Source: Liolophura sinensis (lineage: Eukaryota; Mollusca; Polyplacophora; Chitonida; Chitonidae). From it: 64,000 nt of DNA. The position numbers and the translations under genes are program-made. The stretch lies in assembly GCF_032854445.1 (NCBI RefSeq), contig NC_088302.1:35220191-35284190 (forward strand), given 5' to 3'. This document shows, in pieces, positions 12,393-26,589 of the stretch (its first letter is position 1; each line of letters opens with the position of its first letter). The notes under the pieces were generated by a model. It saw nothing but the letters and a program-made list of their open reading frames with translations, was not told the origin of the DNA and made no database searches.

Positions 12393-13097
12393 GATGATAC
12401 TAAGCGCTTAGTTACCTGCCGTTAAATCCTACCCCGCTCACAGGCAGGCAACTGGTGGGTCTGGTTTGGCTGTTAGTAACTAAGACACTTTCACCAGTCG
12501 GCTATAACGCGGGCCGTACGTAATAGGTTGTCAAAACTGCGTTTCCCCCAAGACAACCTTCTTGGTGCTCCACCATCTACTCATGGCTCGGGTATTTTAC
12601 TGAATGCATGCACAGGCTTGGCACTTTTGCGAAAAAGGCCCAAACCGTTCTATTTTCTACAACTCTTCAAGCTTTGGCAACAGTTGTTAACGTTGGTAAA
12701 TACAAAGACATTAAACCATGCTGGAGGCCTTGGGCTATAAATGAGTAGCAAGCGCGGAGAAATGCCTGTGTTCCTTTGCCAGGACCCGACACTCGCAGCC
12801 GATTGCACAACCGCCGTCTAATTAGACCCCGAAAACAGTAACCCGCCGGAAGCACCTGTAAGAAAATGACCGAGATCTCAAGTCATTGTTTACTGCCACC
12901 ATTCGACTCTTCCGGCATTAGCCTGCAATACGGATGCAACGAACAATTAGCGACTCTCTTGTTATGTTTCTGGCACCTATTTTACACCAAGATTATCACC
13001 ATTGCGAAACAGGATCCATGTATGTTTTGTTCTTAGTATTGCGCTTGCGTTTGACCCAGCCCAGAAGGCTGTATCCACAGACAATATCCTGCCAATC

Positions 13098-13386
13098 GAG
13101 TATGCATATTGCAATGGAAGGCGATGGTGTGCATTGCCATGGAAGGTCCTGGGGTGTATTGCCACTGAGGGACCTGTTGTGCGTTGTCATGAAGGTCGTG
13201 GTATGTATTGCAACTGAGGGAGGGCTCAAGTGTACCCTGCCATGGAAGGTCAAGGTGTGCATTGCCATAGTGGTCCGGGTATGTATTATGTTGGGGTACA
13301 TGAAAGGACCTAGTAGGAATTGCCATGGAAAGTACATTGCATGGTATGTGTTGCCATGGTAGGCCCTGATGTGCATTGCCATGGGA
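13098..13386. repeat. Degenerate ~25-30 bp minisatellite
   Basis: About ten units of a TGTGCATTGCCATGGAAGGT type with spacing of 25-35 bases. CCATGG recurs in several units. Overlapping frames on both strands are open through it and are not taken as genes. Confidence 0.85.
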
Positions 13387-13563
13387 AATCCTTAGTGAAG
13401 TCCAAAATGAACTACCCCTCATGTGACAGTTTCACACCGTTATATGGTTATAGCATGCACGCTGTTACAGTAGACATTCGTGTGAGGATCTATTGTTTGA
13501 TGACTAAAATCCACATAATTTCAAGACAAGAGCTAATCAAAAAATTCTTCAAACACATTTCAG

Positions 13564-13979
13564 GTGTAGAATGTCTTAATGCGCTTTACGCTGAATATAA
13601 CATAGTTATTCCCTTCTCTTTTTTTACATATTTTATATCCACACTCTATATCAGTGTATGTGTTTTCTGTTGCGGTGATATTTCGTCATTTCATACACAA
13701 TTATCCAACTTTAGCTCATGTGATATACGGCATTCTTTCGGATACTGCAAGTTGGGAGCTGCATCTTATACTTCTATCAAAGAAAACGGCAACTGTACTT
13801 TTTTCGGTCTTCTAAATTATACCGGAAAATGCATGGGTTATGCAACATTTGTTATTGTGATACTGTGCCTTTCGTGTATTTTAGGTTTGCAACGGCGTAT
13901 GATATTTAAATTTAACAAAATTGAAGCTTTAATTTGTTTCTATTTTCATTTACTTTGCTCGGGCATTTTTATTTCATAG
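13564..13979 (+). CDS. Possible multi-span membrane protein exon
   Basis: After a possible acceptor (acacatttcag) the frame stays open to 13979. It reads a hydrophobic segment (VIPFSFFTYFISTLYISVCV), a Cys-rich loop with three sequons (NFS, NCT, NYT), a second hydrophobic segment (ATFVIVILCLSCILG), a basic QRRMIFKFNK turn, and a third hydrophobic piece (ALICFYFHLLCSGIFI). The layout resembles the first half of a four-span protein. No in-frame ATG begins it and the region is AT-rich, which favours hydrophobic chance frames, so confidence is low. Confidence 0.25.
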
Positions 13980-14009
13980 GCAAATATTCAGCAGCTGTGT
14001 ATCATTAAG

Positions 14010-16297
<2,288 letters not shown>

Positions 16298-16389
16298 GTG
16301 CAGTAACATTCAGCTACTATTGTAAAAATGCTGTTATATATGATAATATGAATAAAAATGGTACAATTCGGCTCTTGTACACCAGGTGA

Positions 16390-16564
16390 CCATACTGCAT
16401 TCGCCCCTTCGCAGTGTGCAACCCCCTTAAAGGCTCGAAGATTAAACTGTCCCTCCGCTTGACGGGATTGAGTCTGGTTTGTATCAAAGCTTCCCCAGTG
16501 CACGTCTTCAGTAAAACTGCAGGTATCATATCTGAACGTCATTAAACTCCAATCATCTTCCGAT
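16390..16564 (-). CDS. Possible further exon of the same minus-strand gene
   Basis: The minus frame here reads EDDWSLMTFRYDTCSFTEDV, HWGSFDTNQTQSRQAEGQFN and LRAFKGVAHCEGANAVWSPG. It is protein-like, with paired Cys and a sequon (NQT). A possible donor CACCTG/gtgtac lies near 16386; the acceptor side (around 16564) is weak. It lies about 1.3 kb downstream of the candidate exon at 17853-18125 on the same strand, so the two could belong together. Borders are approximate. Confidence 0.3.
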
Positions 16565-17852
16565 GACGACCAAACTCTTTAAACATCACCCTCTTTGCTC
16601 CTCCACGCTGGTGGTCGTCTGCGAAGCTTTTGCATCTCTCTGCCCGCTTTGCGTCTGTCTTCTTTTTTTTCACAAATGTCACTTTTCACCATGGTCTGCT
16701 TTTATACTGAAAACCTGGCGTCAAGTCGTGTTTAAAGTACTTTGCGCTTTGTATGTTACTCAGGAACAAGCGTACACGAGGGATCGGGATCACAAGCTAC
16801 GATTTCACAGTGCTCTAGGTTTGTTTTCATCTCTATGCAGTGATGATGACGAAATACTCAAAACACATACAAGACGCTCTGGTAAGGGTAATATTCAGAT
16901 TAGTTCAGATGATGTAAATTGGGAAAAATAATAATAAAAACAATAATATAAGTTTTAAGTGCGAAGTATGTAGATGACGTCTATGGAAAACAAACGGAAA
17001 GACAATGGTAAACTATCGCATACTTATCAGAGCAGAATTAGTGGCTTTTTCAAGACCGGATCATGAAGTGGCAAACCAGACGAGCATTGCAAACATGAAG
17101 TATTAATATACAAGCCCAGCTGGCAGAAGAAATCAAAACAAAGCGAATGTAGTATCAGTGTGAAATAAACAGTTAGTGACAACCAGTGACGTACATGAAA
17201 ACTGGACGGTTGCCATGGACTGGCAACAATCTATATGTATATTACATAGACAGACCAGCAGTGCTGAATATTCTTCAGATATATGTAAGCATGTGTTTGG
17301 CAGTTTATCTGTCATCTTCACACAACAGGACAGGATGAGTCTTTTGGAAAACTAACTAAAATGACAGATGTTACCATCACAACCACTTGCTTTACGCTGA
17401 TGCAGGTTTGCAAAAAAACGCCGACGTTTTTTGTCGTGTGTAGATCTATCTATAGGCGTGTGGTTTTGTTCCGTCCATAAATGTGTTATCTGGATACATG
17501 TCTAATAAATAATAGCGTATATTAGACATGGACAGCGGTTCATGATAAGAGCACAGTGGCAGAAAGATAGAAATACTTACTGTTTATGAGCTTCGGGACT
17601 TTCTCACATCTCGTGTACTATGTAACCCATTTCCACTGGGCAGCCATTGCACAGCGACTCGGTCTGGGCACTTGGGAGATCATGTTGGAAGCTTTATCTC
17701 ACAAGTTACTCGGTTTAGGAGAAATAAAGGGTGTGGACCGCTTAGTTTTATCTTTCAAGTCTCTCTTGGTCTCAGAAGAAGTATGTCACAGCGGTGCAAT
17801 TGTAATAGGCCCTGATCCAACCATCCCAGAGACTCTCTGATCCAGAACTCAC

Positions 17853-18125
17853 AGAATAATGCACTAGTAGAGCAGAGATTATTGAATATCCCCGTGTTCT
17901 CTGCAGTATAGTAGTACACAGTAGTAGTCCTCGCTGGTTGTACGTCCACTAATTCTGTAGCGGGGTGCCTTAGACCGGCTAGGATCTGGGTACCCTGGAA
18001 GAAGGAGATGTTTAACTCTGCCGTAACATCCCTCTTTGTCAGGGTGAAGCAGACAGAACCTGGAGCCTGATCCCAAGCGGAGATCGCATGAAGCTTACCC
18101 CCGGGGCAGTATATGCGGTGTTTAT
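17853..18125 (-). CDS. Candidate internal exon of an extracellular-type protein
   Basis: A 273-base minus-strand stretch between acceptor cttgattcag and donor TTATTCT/gtgagt, open throughout in one frame and with both ends in phase 1, the usual symmetry of shuffled extracellular modules. It encodes about 90 residues including KHRIYCPGGKLHAISAWDQA, SVCFTLTKRDVTAELNISFF, AGLRHPATELVDVQPARTTT and VYYYTAENTGIF. It has Cys residues and one N-glycosylation sequon (NIS). No family was recognised. It is judged coding from composition and junctions only; a stop-free intergenic stretch cannot be excluded. Confidence 0.45.
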
Positions 18126-18849
18126 CTGAATCAAGTGGCCCTCAGTCCATCTGATTGTAATGGGTTCAACCTGAGAGGGTCAGATTTTATTAATATCAAA
18201 AACATTCTGTTGGAGTCGGGATTCTACACGCATTATAGAAATGCAAAAAATGTACTCCATCAGAGAAACGGTGATTACTTTTCATTATGTTATCCGCTGA
18301 TTTTAAAAAATGTCTAAATGGAATGCTGTTAAACACACACAGAACATGGTGCTTACAAGTTGTCGTATTCAAGGAGACTTCCGTCGGGCACCCGCAACGT
18401 TTCTTACATACACGTACTCTTTATATAATATATACTATACTATGCACTGTATAGTATTTTATGTTCGATTTTAATTCAATACCGAGCTACTCAAAATTAG
18501 CAAAAACCTGAAATCTTCAGGTATAGGCCTAATATTTTTTTCATTTCTCGAACTTTTGTAAGAGGAGCGTCCCCCTTTCTGCAGCCTCCTCGAAGATGCC
18601 AATATGGCGTCACAGCTGTGCACATATAAGGCGTATTGGTGTATTGCTAGCACTTGGGTACTGCGGTACTGGAACTCTCCCAACGCAGATAAAGTTTCAG
18701 TCGACCATAGGAGCCTTGGGTAACACGCTTCATTTGTAAGCCTGACGTAAACCTTCTGCAAATTACCACTCTGACGTCCAGCCATAATTGTTACTACAGA
18801 CTCTACTTCCTAATGCACATTCTGCTTCTATAGGGTCTGGGTTTGTGAT

Positions 18850-18985
18850 GTTCCTAAGCGCAATGAAATAGGTAAAGTTACAAGAGGCCGTATTTCACCG
18901 GTTACGTGTGACCATTTGTCAGGTATCACACTGTCGTCGGTGCTCTGGGTTTACTCTCTGCACCATAAGCCTTTAATTATATATA
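18850..18985 (+). repeat. Family C, partial copy
   Basis: GAGGCCGTATTTCACCGGTT, ACGTGTGACCATTTGTCAGG and GTGCTCTGGGTTTACTCTCT, ending where the SINE-A at 18990 begins. Confidence 0.7.
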
Positions 18986-18989
18986 TGTA

Positions 18990-19135
18990 TAGGCCTACCA
19001 GCAACCTGCGGATGGTCGTGGGTTTCCACCGGGCTCTTCTCGGTTTCCTCCCACCATAATGCTCGCCGCCGTCGTATAAGTGAAATATTCTTGAGTACGG
19101 CGTAAAACACCAATCAAATAAATAAATAAATAAAT
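18990..19135 (+). mobile_element. SINE-A, 5'-truncated
   Basis: The body from CCAGCAACCTGCGGATGG to a clean AATAAATAAATAAATAAATG tail is present; the tRNA head is missing. It sits just after a family C copy, probably inserted into its end. Confidence 0.85.
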
Positions 19136-20344
19136 GATGCAGTGTGATTGCAACTGTTTACACATCATGGCGAATTTCTCGTTGAGATTTTATTCACCAC
19201 GATGAATATACTCTTTTTCCGATTCATACGTATATGTTTGATTCTTTACCCGACGACAATAATGCACTACTGAGTATAGTATGCAGGCGCCGAGAGTCAT
19301 CGTAATTAGCTGACTGACTACTATGCGCCATCACTGGGCTTCTTATGTAACCCTCAACAGATCATTTGGGAGATGGGTGTGTTCTACAACCTATAAAAGT
19401 TGTATGTATTTATGTAAACCAAGATAAAGTTTAAGCTTTAGCAAAAATCGTCATCTGAAACCAAACTACATCTTCTGCCTAGAATAACTAATGACGGGTC
19501 AGTCCAATAAAAAAAAATGAAAAACAAATCCAGATCCAACAGTTCCTAAAAACTTATCGCTGCACCAAATCACAAAAAGCAGATTTGTCATTGCTCTGTC
19601 ATTTCCGGTGTAAATACAGCTCCAAAAACAAACTTCGGCATGTAATAATATGTGAGTTGTTGGGTTAGCGAGATAAATGTAAAATCGAAAGAGTGAGCTG
19701 ATATAGGCATTGACACAGTATAACAGAGTGTTGGCTCGTAGCCTGTCGATGAACGTGAGGATAAGATCACCAGGTTGTCTGAGTCAGAGGCACACTTCCA
19801 TGGCAACACGACGCATGATGGGAAACGCAGTCCTGAAAACCACTGATTGAACAAACAGGTGCATCCGTGGGCAAAGCGCCTAATAAATAATATTATATTC
19901 CATCTTCCGAAAATTTTAGGTGTTAATGTGATTATTAAGTTTCAAGATAAGATTTAACAGCGAAAACACAGCACAAACACCTATCGGGGGGGGGGGGGGG
20001 GGGTAATATCTCAAATAACACCTATGTTTCAGAGGCATCTGCTCCTCAATTGTAAACACAGGAAGGACCATTCAAACAAAACCATTTTGGACATAGATTT
20101 AATAACTGGTTTTAAATATTTAAGAAAAAATACTACAGCATATATACGTAGTAAAACCAATGCAGAGCAGCAACGACCATGTGATCGTTCTCGCCACAAG
20201 TTGTTACTGCAAAAACTAGTGTGTCAAGGTTATTCCATCAAATGTCTTCACTCCAAGTTTAAACTGTATTACAACGAGTATAATTCTTTTGTGGTAATTA
20301 TGGACAGAGCGTGAAGAATCTCTGACGCTCTGCTTCTTGATTGT

Positions 20345-20690
20345 GTCAAATTCCGCTTAACCGTACATGTTGTACGCCACGTTGGATATATGAACAGTTG
20401 CAATCTAAGCCCAACTGAAATGAATATTTTGTTATCGACAACTGATATTCTAGCATGGTACACGATTTGAATACTGATTTCACTCAGTCACCTAGAGCAT
20501 ACCTTGCGTCTTTCCGATATCATTGAAAACTGCTGACTGCTTCTCTTTGCCTGGTTCCGTCCTATTTTCGTACTTAATATACTTTCTTAGTTCTTCTGTG
20601 TTGTGTTTTACGTCGTTTTGAGGAGTCGGTTTTGCGATTATTGACCTGGAACGTCCTTATTGCTTGACGGCTGATATACGAATGCCTGTT
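20345..20690 (+). repeat. Dispersed repeat family D, copy 1
   Basis: Markers: GCCACGTTGGATATATGAAC, AGTTGCAATCTAAGCCCAAC, ATCATTGAAAACTGCTGACT, GCTTCTCTTTGCCTGGTTCC, ACTTTCTTAGTTCTTCTGTG, TTTTGCGATTATTGACCTGG. Related copies lie at 22405-22800, 23605-23925 and 32095-32530, all in the same direction. No coding frame is shared. The family may be part of a larger unit with C, but the C/D order is not constant. Confidence 0.7.
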
Positions 20691-21604
20691 TCGACGCACA
20701 AATACATCACCGTGAAATCCTGCATCAAATTTTGACCTGGTCAACTATGACTTCTTGTCATAATTGTGTCTAATTCCCTTTTACCTTGGTCTTGGGACGG
20801 TATAAGCATTCTTATTTATTACGTCATGTTTTTGTCTAATTGCCTAAGCAAAACACTTCAAAGTCCTCAAAATCTTCAAGAAACCATGCAGCAACTAGTT
20901 CGATTAATCAATCAGCCAAGGTATCACTTCGTTAGTATTTTATGCAAATATGCAATAACTTGACAATTGTTGTTATTCATTTAGAGGATGCGGAGTGGTA
21001 CAAGCGGTTTTAGCTGCAGACTTATGTTGTGTGGGGTGGGTATAGGGTTGCTACAACGCCGGGTGCAAGGGTTCACCCAGAGGTTACCCCAACAGGTAAT
21101 CTGTCCAGTTAACAAACACGATGATCGGAAACAGTGTATAAACAAAACACTTCACCCTAATGCCCCACAGACAGATTCTGTATCCTCACCCTTGAAAACG
21201 TCATTCTGACCATCCGTCTGCCAGTGTACACTCACGTTTTGAAGTGGATAGCCAGAAAGGTCAAAGGTACGATACAATGATCAGTATACAACAAACCCGG
21301 AAACTAGCAGTGAATCGGGGATCGAATAAACAATGGCATAGGTAAACACTGCCATTAATTGCCTGTTGACACCTGACCAGGTGCGGTGTCGGTCAGCTGT
21401 TTACGCGCCATGTTGTCATAGAAACACAGTTATGAATAGGTGTCTGCCCAAGGTGTAATTTGTAATGAAAATAAGAATGTTACTTTTCGAAACTTAAACC
21501 AGATTGAAACAGGCGAACACAATGACCCACTAATTTAAAACGTTCAAGACAGAAAAAGTAAGTCAAAGGATGTGACAGATCATAACATGAAGAGAAGTCC
21601 TAAA

Positions 21605-21712
21605 AGCTGAGCAGCAACGAGAGTATAATACTAGTGGTTGGCAAATGGTCACACGTAACCGGTGAAATAAGGCCTCTTGTAAGGTTATCCTTACTTCGAT
21701 AGTAATACACCC
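21605..21712 (-). repeat. Family C, partial copy
   Basis: GAGCAGCAACGAGAGTATAA, GGCAAATGGTCACACGTAAC and GGTGAAATAAGGCCTCTTGT are the reverse complement of the family core. It ends just before the LINE relic. Confidence 0.65.
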
Positions 21713-21735
21713 AGGGTGCTGCATTTGGCGTACGC

Positions 21736-22140
21736 ATGCGTGTCAAGGATATCCACCAAACACCTTCCCACTATAGGTTTCTTAAATTTTTCAATGAGCA
21801 TAATTATATTGAGAGTATGCAACTTAACAACTTCTCAATCCTCGATCTTACGCATAGATTCATCCACCATCCAGCGCTAATCCCAGCCACCTTTAATACC
21901 TATCTTGTTCCACAAAATGATGTGCACCACTACCCGAGGAAGATCTCTTAACTTAAATAGGCCACTCTATATTAGTAACATGTCGTACTATTCATTTCAA
22001 GTTTGCGCGGCCAGGAAATGGAACAGATTGTCAACACAAATCAGGAATCTCACTTCTACATCTCAAAAATAAAATAATCAAAATAAAAATCAAAAATTTA
22101 AACTAAAATCTGAACTCCTTCAACAGATGCTTATTATGTA
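21736..22140 (+). mobile_element. LINE (non-LTR retrotransposon) 3' relic, C-terminus of reverse transcriptase ORF
   Basis: Two adjacent frames read as the end of a LINE ORF2. The first has LNNFSILDLTHRF, PATFNTYLVPQNDVHHY. The next has TRGRSLNLNRPLYISN, YYSFQVCAARKWNRLSTQIR and NLTSTSQ, then AT-rich sequence. The order HxY-TR...SF..A...WN.L...IR is the familiar tail of non-LTR reverse transcriptases. One frameshift lies between the pieces and stops follow, so the copy is dead and 5'-truncated. The clade was not determined. Confidence 0.7.
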
Positions 22141-22363
22141 GTGTTCACTCAGTAGCATAAATGGATCATGCACATGGATTTCGTTTTTGCTTCATATTTC
22201 TTTGAAGATAAAAAAATCTGTATTATATCATTCGCCAGTACCGTCATTAGTATTGACTAATAACAACGCTGGGATAGAGCAAGCTCTGTGGAGCTTTATT
22301 CCCGCCAATATTGTCCTATGTATCGGTATATCTCTGTGTAATATATATGGTACATTGGTGAAT

Positions 22364-22404
<41 letters not shown>

Positions 22405-22406
<2 letters not shown>

Positions 22407-22800
22407 TCAATAGCCACGTTGGGTTTATGCACTATTGCAATCAGAGCGCAACTGAGATATATCTTTTTGATTACTGACAACTTACAAACTAGGATGATAT
22501 ACTGATGTGGGTACTGATTAAATATAACTATCCTTACAGAATCTGACTTGAGTCTTTCCAGCATGAAACTACTGACTACAAGCGGATACCGTTAGATATG
22601 ACGAAAAAAAGTTGAAAGCGGTGTTAAACACCAGTCAAACAAACAAACAAACAAACAAAACTGTTGACTGATTCTTCTTACACCATTCCGTCCTAATTTC
22701 TTTATCCGTCCTAATTTCTTACTTTATGTATACTTTCTTAATTGTTTAGTGCGTTGTGTTGAGCGTTTTTTGTAAAATGATTTTTCTATTTCTAGGCCAG
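22405..22800 (+). repeat. Family D, diverged copy with simple-repeat insertions
   Basis: GCCACGTTGGGTTTATGCAC, GCAATCAGAGCGCAACTGAG and ACTTTCTTAATTGTTTAGTG match the family. It is preceded by an AATC run (22363-22407) and interrupted near 22615-22665 by a SINE-tail-like GGTGTTAAACACCAGTCAAA with a CAAA run. TCCGTCCTAATTTCTT occurs twice in tandem near 22688-22720. Confidence 0.65.
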
Positions 22801-23580
22801 TGACGTCTGATAAATTTCAATTAACCTCACCGCATCCCCCCCCCCCTAATTCTGCTTAAGCCATGGTGCTAGGGGGCGTGTAATTTGCCGCTATTTAAGC
22901 ATTTACATGAACAGTTGGAATGAACCTTAACTGAGGTAATTGACAAGAGGCCGCACTTCACCAGTTACATGTGACCATTTGCCAGTTATCACACTGTCAC
23001 TGCTCTGGGTCTTACTCTCTGTGCTGTGCGTCTTAGCACGATATTTACGATGTAGGATATTTCTCGAAGTAGTCAGTATATAAAGAACTACGATGTGCTA
23101 ACATTATCGACTACGCTGCATAATACGTTAGGTAGGTTAATGTATCTGTCAAAGTTTGCCCACTAATCAGGATTTAACGCGGTTAGCGAACAAAGGGCGA
23201 CCACTCCTGATGGCATAAAACGCTCAAAAAGTTATCAGATGGAGCGCAACTCTCTATGGCTGTAGCCGTATTTCACCGGTTACGTGTGACCATTTGCCAG
23301 TTATCACACTGTCGTCGATGCTCTGGGTCTTACTCTCTGTGCTGTGCGTCTTAGCACGATGTTTACGATGTAGGATATTTCTCGAAGTAGTCAGTATATA
23401 ATGAACTACGATGTGCTAACATTATCGACTACGCTGCATAATACGTTAGGTAGGTTAATGTATCTGTCAAAGTTTGCCCACTAAGCAGGATTTAACGCGG
23501 TTAGCGAACAAAGGGCGACCACTCCTGATGGCATACTACTCTCAAAAAGTTGTCAGATGGAGCGCAATGTGGATAGGGGT
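22800..23580 (+). repeat. Family C copy with a ~315 bp tandem duplication
   Basis: A copy starting GACGTCTGATAAATTTCAAT carries the core at 22950 and a longer right part (TACGATGTAGGATATTTCTC, ACATTATCGACTACGCTGCA, GGATTTAACGCGGTTAGCGA, CAAAGGGCGACCACTCCTGA). The stretch from 22950 is repeated from 23265 with few differences (spacing 315-318). The second copy keeps the more typical core (GTATTTCACCGGTTACGTGT), so the two have diverged slightly since duplication. Confidence 0.9.
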
Positions 23581-23604
23581 AGTATATTCATCGTGTTGAA
23601 TTAG

Positions 23605-23925
23605 ATCGTCACGTTGGATATATGAACAGTTGCAATCAGAGTTCAGCAGAGACGCATTTCGTCTAACGACAACTTATAAACTTGGATGGTGCACGGTTTG
23701 GATGCTGAATTATTTCATTCTCCTGCCACCTTCGACATTCCTTGCGTTTTTTTCGCCATCATTGAAGGTGTGGACTGCTCCTCTTTGCATGATTCATTTC
23801 CTAATTTATTACTTTTTTATATGCATTCTTAGTTCTTTAATGGTTTGTGACGAACACTGTTTTGAAAATCGGTCTTGCGATTATTGACCCTGATGGCTCA
23901 TTATGATATACAAGTGTCGACGCCT
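23605..23925 (+). repeat. Family D, copy 3
   Basis: CACGTTGGATATATGAACAG, TGCAATCAGAGTTCAGCAGA, TTCTTAGTTCTTTAATGGTT and TCTTGCGATTATTGACCCTG match copy 1 in order. The 85-codon frame at 23630 lies inside it and is not taken as a gene. Confidence 0.7.
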
Positions 23926-24059
23926 AGATCAACTTTATCCTTCAGTTTACATGCGTGAGGGAAGTTTGTGTTTGGATGCAGCTCTTGGTATTAGCCTAAT
24001 TACCCTGTTCGATGTATTAACGAATATGAATATAATTACAGGCTTACGGTATAGAAAGT

Positions 24060-24195
24060 AAAACCACAGCAGCGACGACAGTGTGATAGTTGTCAAATGA
24101 TCACTCGTAACCGATGAAATACTGCCCCTTGTTAGTGTTTAATTTGTTCTAGTTGTTCGTCGACATGCTTAAATGCCCATGGGCCTCATAGTGTA
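24060..24195 (-). repeat. Family C, partial copy
   Basis: AGCAGCGACGACAGTGTGAT, AAATGATCACTCGTAACCGA and TGAAATACTGCCCCTTGTTA are the reversed core. It is diverged. Confidence 0.65.
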
Positions 24196-24944
24196 GGCTC
24201 GATTGAATTCAAAATGTGTTAATCGTATTTTAGCGCTGTAATGTTTATATAATGACAACTGCTGTTCTCCATACCACCAAAATATGTAAAATCACCCGAA
24301 AATGTAATATAATTGGTAGGATTTGTAAAATCGCTTAAATTTGTAAAAAAAAACATGACCTGAATATGTTAAAAGTCTTCTTCCCCGAAAATGTAAAACA
24401 CTTACAGCCTAAGATAATTGTAAAAGGTTACAAAATGGAAAACTATTTCTTGTTTTCTATCACAGGGAAGAGGCTTAAGTTGCATATATATAGCAATATA
24501 ATAATTCTTTAGCGTTCTAATCAAGGTTGAAGTACAGTCACTTTGATAATGAAATGTGTAACTTATAACAGCTGTGATTTGCACTTTTCCAGAAAAGGGG
24601 AGAACCTATTAAGCACTGTATAAAGTATATGTAAATATGATAATAGCCATTTTGCTGATTTTAAACCCCTTTTTTTCATTTTATTTCAAGACTTTACCGC
24701 CACCAAATTACGGCAATGATTTTTGGTTAAATGACCTTCAAATATGTATAAAAACGCAGTTTTCGACTTTTAACTGCATTTTACAGAAAATAAAACCAGG
24801 TTCGTCTTCTGCAGTTCAGACTATGTACTTCTGCGTGGGTCATAGCGTGAAATATCGACCAAGACCAAGTTTCTACAGTTTCCTGTCGCTTTGAATATTT
24901 TTTCAAACTGTGTAGTCCACATCAGATTTCAGGCAGTTGGATAA

Positions 24945-25013
24945 AGGGTTCCAGAGAAGATACATTGTTAAAGGGTTCTAGAGAGGATACTTTGTTAAAG
25001 GGTTCTAGTCGTA
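24945..25013. repeat. ~27 bp tandem repeat, three copies
   Basis: TTAAAGGGTTCTAGAGAGGA-type units, the first with TAAAGGGTTCCAGAGAAGAT. It is intergenic. Confidence 0.8.
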
Positions 25014-25367
25014 TGCGCATTTTTTTTTTGTCAGAAAGACAGCGATATATCAATGTGTATCAATAGATTTTACTGATAACATACAGCCTTTTAACTTCGC
25101 GGTCGTTTGTTGGTCAGATAGATAGATAGATAAAACTAAACTAGATATCTATATTTTGTTTGCTTGCTTTTATTGATCTTACAGGTCTTTGATAAAACCA
25201 TTTATGCATGCGTTATCAGGATTGATCGATCTCAAACCCTGTTATAAATGTCACAAGAGTAACAGTGTTATAATTTGTGAATGTGAATCTCCAGAAGATA
25301 AGTCAAGGCTACAATATACAACTGCACTTTTACACCATAAGGAAGAGTTGGAGTTATAGTTATTATA

Positions 25368-25632
25368 GGGGCTTCCGTGGCCGTGCTGGTTAGCACGCCA
25401 TCGCGCCTCAGTGACCCATGAGCCTCTCACCAATGCGGTCGATGTGAGTTCAGCTTATGCTGGCTTCCTCTCCGACCGTACGTGGGAAGGTCTGTAACCA
25501 ACCTAAACGGATGGTCGTGTATTTTCCTCGGGACACTACAAGGGTTCCCCCCCTCCCACCATAATGCTGGACGCCGTCGTTTAAGTGAAATATTCTTGAG
25601 AATGGTGTAAAACGCCAACCAAATAAATAAAT
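25368..25632 (+). mobile_element. SINE-A, full-length, diverged
   Basis: Head GGCTTCCGTGGCCGTGCTGG, B box degraded by a deletion (GTGAGTTCAGC), full body, and tail ending in AATAAATAAATA. A second copy in the opposite direction lies 250 bp to the right, so the two could fold back on each other. Confidence 0.85.
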
Positions 25633-25849
25633 ATAGTTATTATAGACTCTTACTTTTAGACTCTCTCGTGGGCAATTCTGAAAAGAACAAAAGGATCCAT
25701 TTTCGTCGTATAACTGTTTATGGAGAAAATTCGGAGAGACTTCTCTGAAATATAAATAGTCTATGACTGACTCAGCAATCCGGACACCTTGACTCTTGTT
25801 ATTTGAATGTGAGGACAACACTGCATTCTGAGAAATTCTAGATCATGGA

Positions 25850-26200
25850 GTGATGTTTAATTCTGCTTAAGTCATGGTGGTAAATTTATTTATTTATTAA
25901 TTTATTTATTTATTTGATTGGTGTTTTACGCCGTACTCAAGAATATTTCACTTATACGACGGCGGCCAGCATTATGGTGGGAGGAAACCAGGAAGAGCCC
26001 GGGGGAAACACACGACCATCCGCAGGTTGTTGGTTGACCCATGGTGATAAAGGGTGTCTACGCTGATACCTTTCAAGCATTTACATGGTCAGTTAGAGTA
26101 AAACTCTAACCAAGGTAAGCTGAAAAGAGGCCGAGTTTCATTGGTTACGTGTGACCATTTGCCAGTTACCAGTATTTCATCGGAGATCTAGTTTTAGTCT
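25850..26200 (+). repeat. Family C copy split by a minus-strand SINE-A (25885-26037)
   Basis: Family C sequence (AATTCTGCTTAAGTCATGGT) stops near 25882 and resumes near 26035 with CATGGTGATAAAGGGTG, then CATTTACATGGTCAGTTAGA and the GGTTACGTGTGACCATTTGC core. Between them is a 5'-truncated SINE-A in reverse orientation starting with its TTTATTTATT tail and ending at GGTTGTTGGTTGACC. CATGGT on both sides may be the target duplication. Family C here predates the SINE. Confidence 0.8.
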
Positions 26201-26589
26201 TCATGCTTTAGTATTTAGAACTTCCGCTGTAACGGAATACTTATTTTCGAATCAGGCATGCTATATTGTATATCGACATAGCATCCCACTTGACACCGAC
26301 TTTCCAGAAGTAAGCCCTTTTTCTGTGATTGTCAATATATGGCAAGAAACTGTTTTTTTGCGAAATCTATATTCCGTGTGAATGTCCCTGTAGTTACAAA
26401 GTCCAGTCCTTTGTAGTTGTCCGTGTTGCCCGTTTAAGCCGTAGAGTGTTAAAGTAAAGACAAGGGATAAAACAAAGGTAGACGGTGAAGAAGAGGTTGT
26501 CAGGAATTCACCGTATGGTTTGCATTGTGTGCACCGAGGGGTTATAGTGTATTGTTTATTACCACCATCTATGGTACATGAGAACGTCT

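Noticed and set aside
12934-13422. Several frames of 70-142 codons on both strands
   Set aside because: They are by-products of the degenerate CCATGG-containing minisatellite.
18471-18785. 104-codon minus-strand frame (NLQKVYVRLTNEACYPRLLW)
   Set aside because: It looks mildly protein-like, but no acceptor/donor pair in phase with the 18125 exon was found. Too weak to list as a gene.
22363-22407. Evenly spaced AATC repeats, considered as a CRISPR-like array
   Set aside because: It is a simple tetranucleotide microsatellite without spacers; eukaryotic context.
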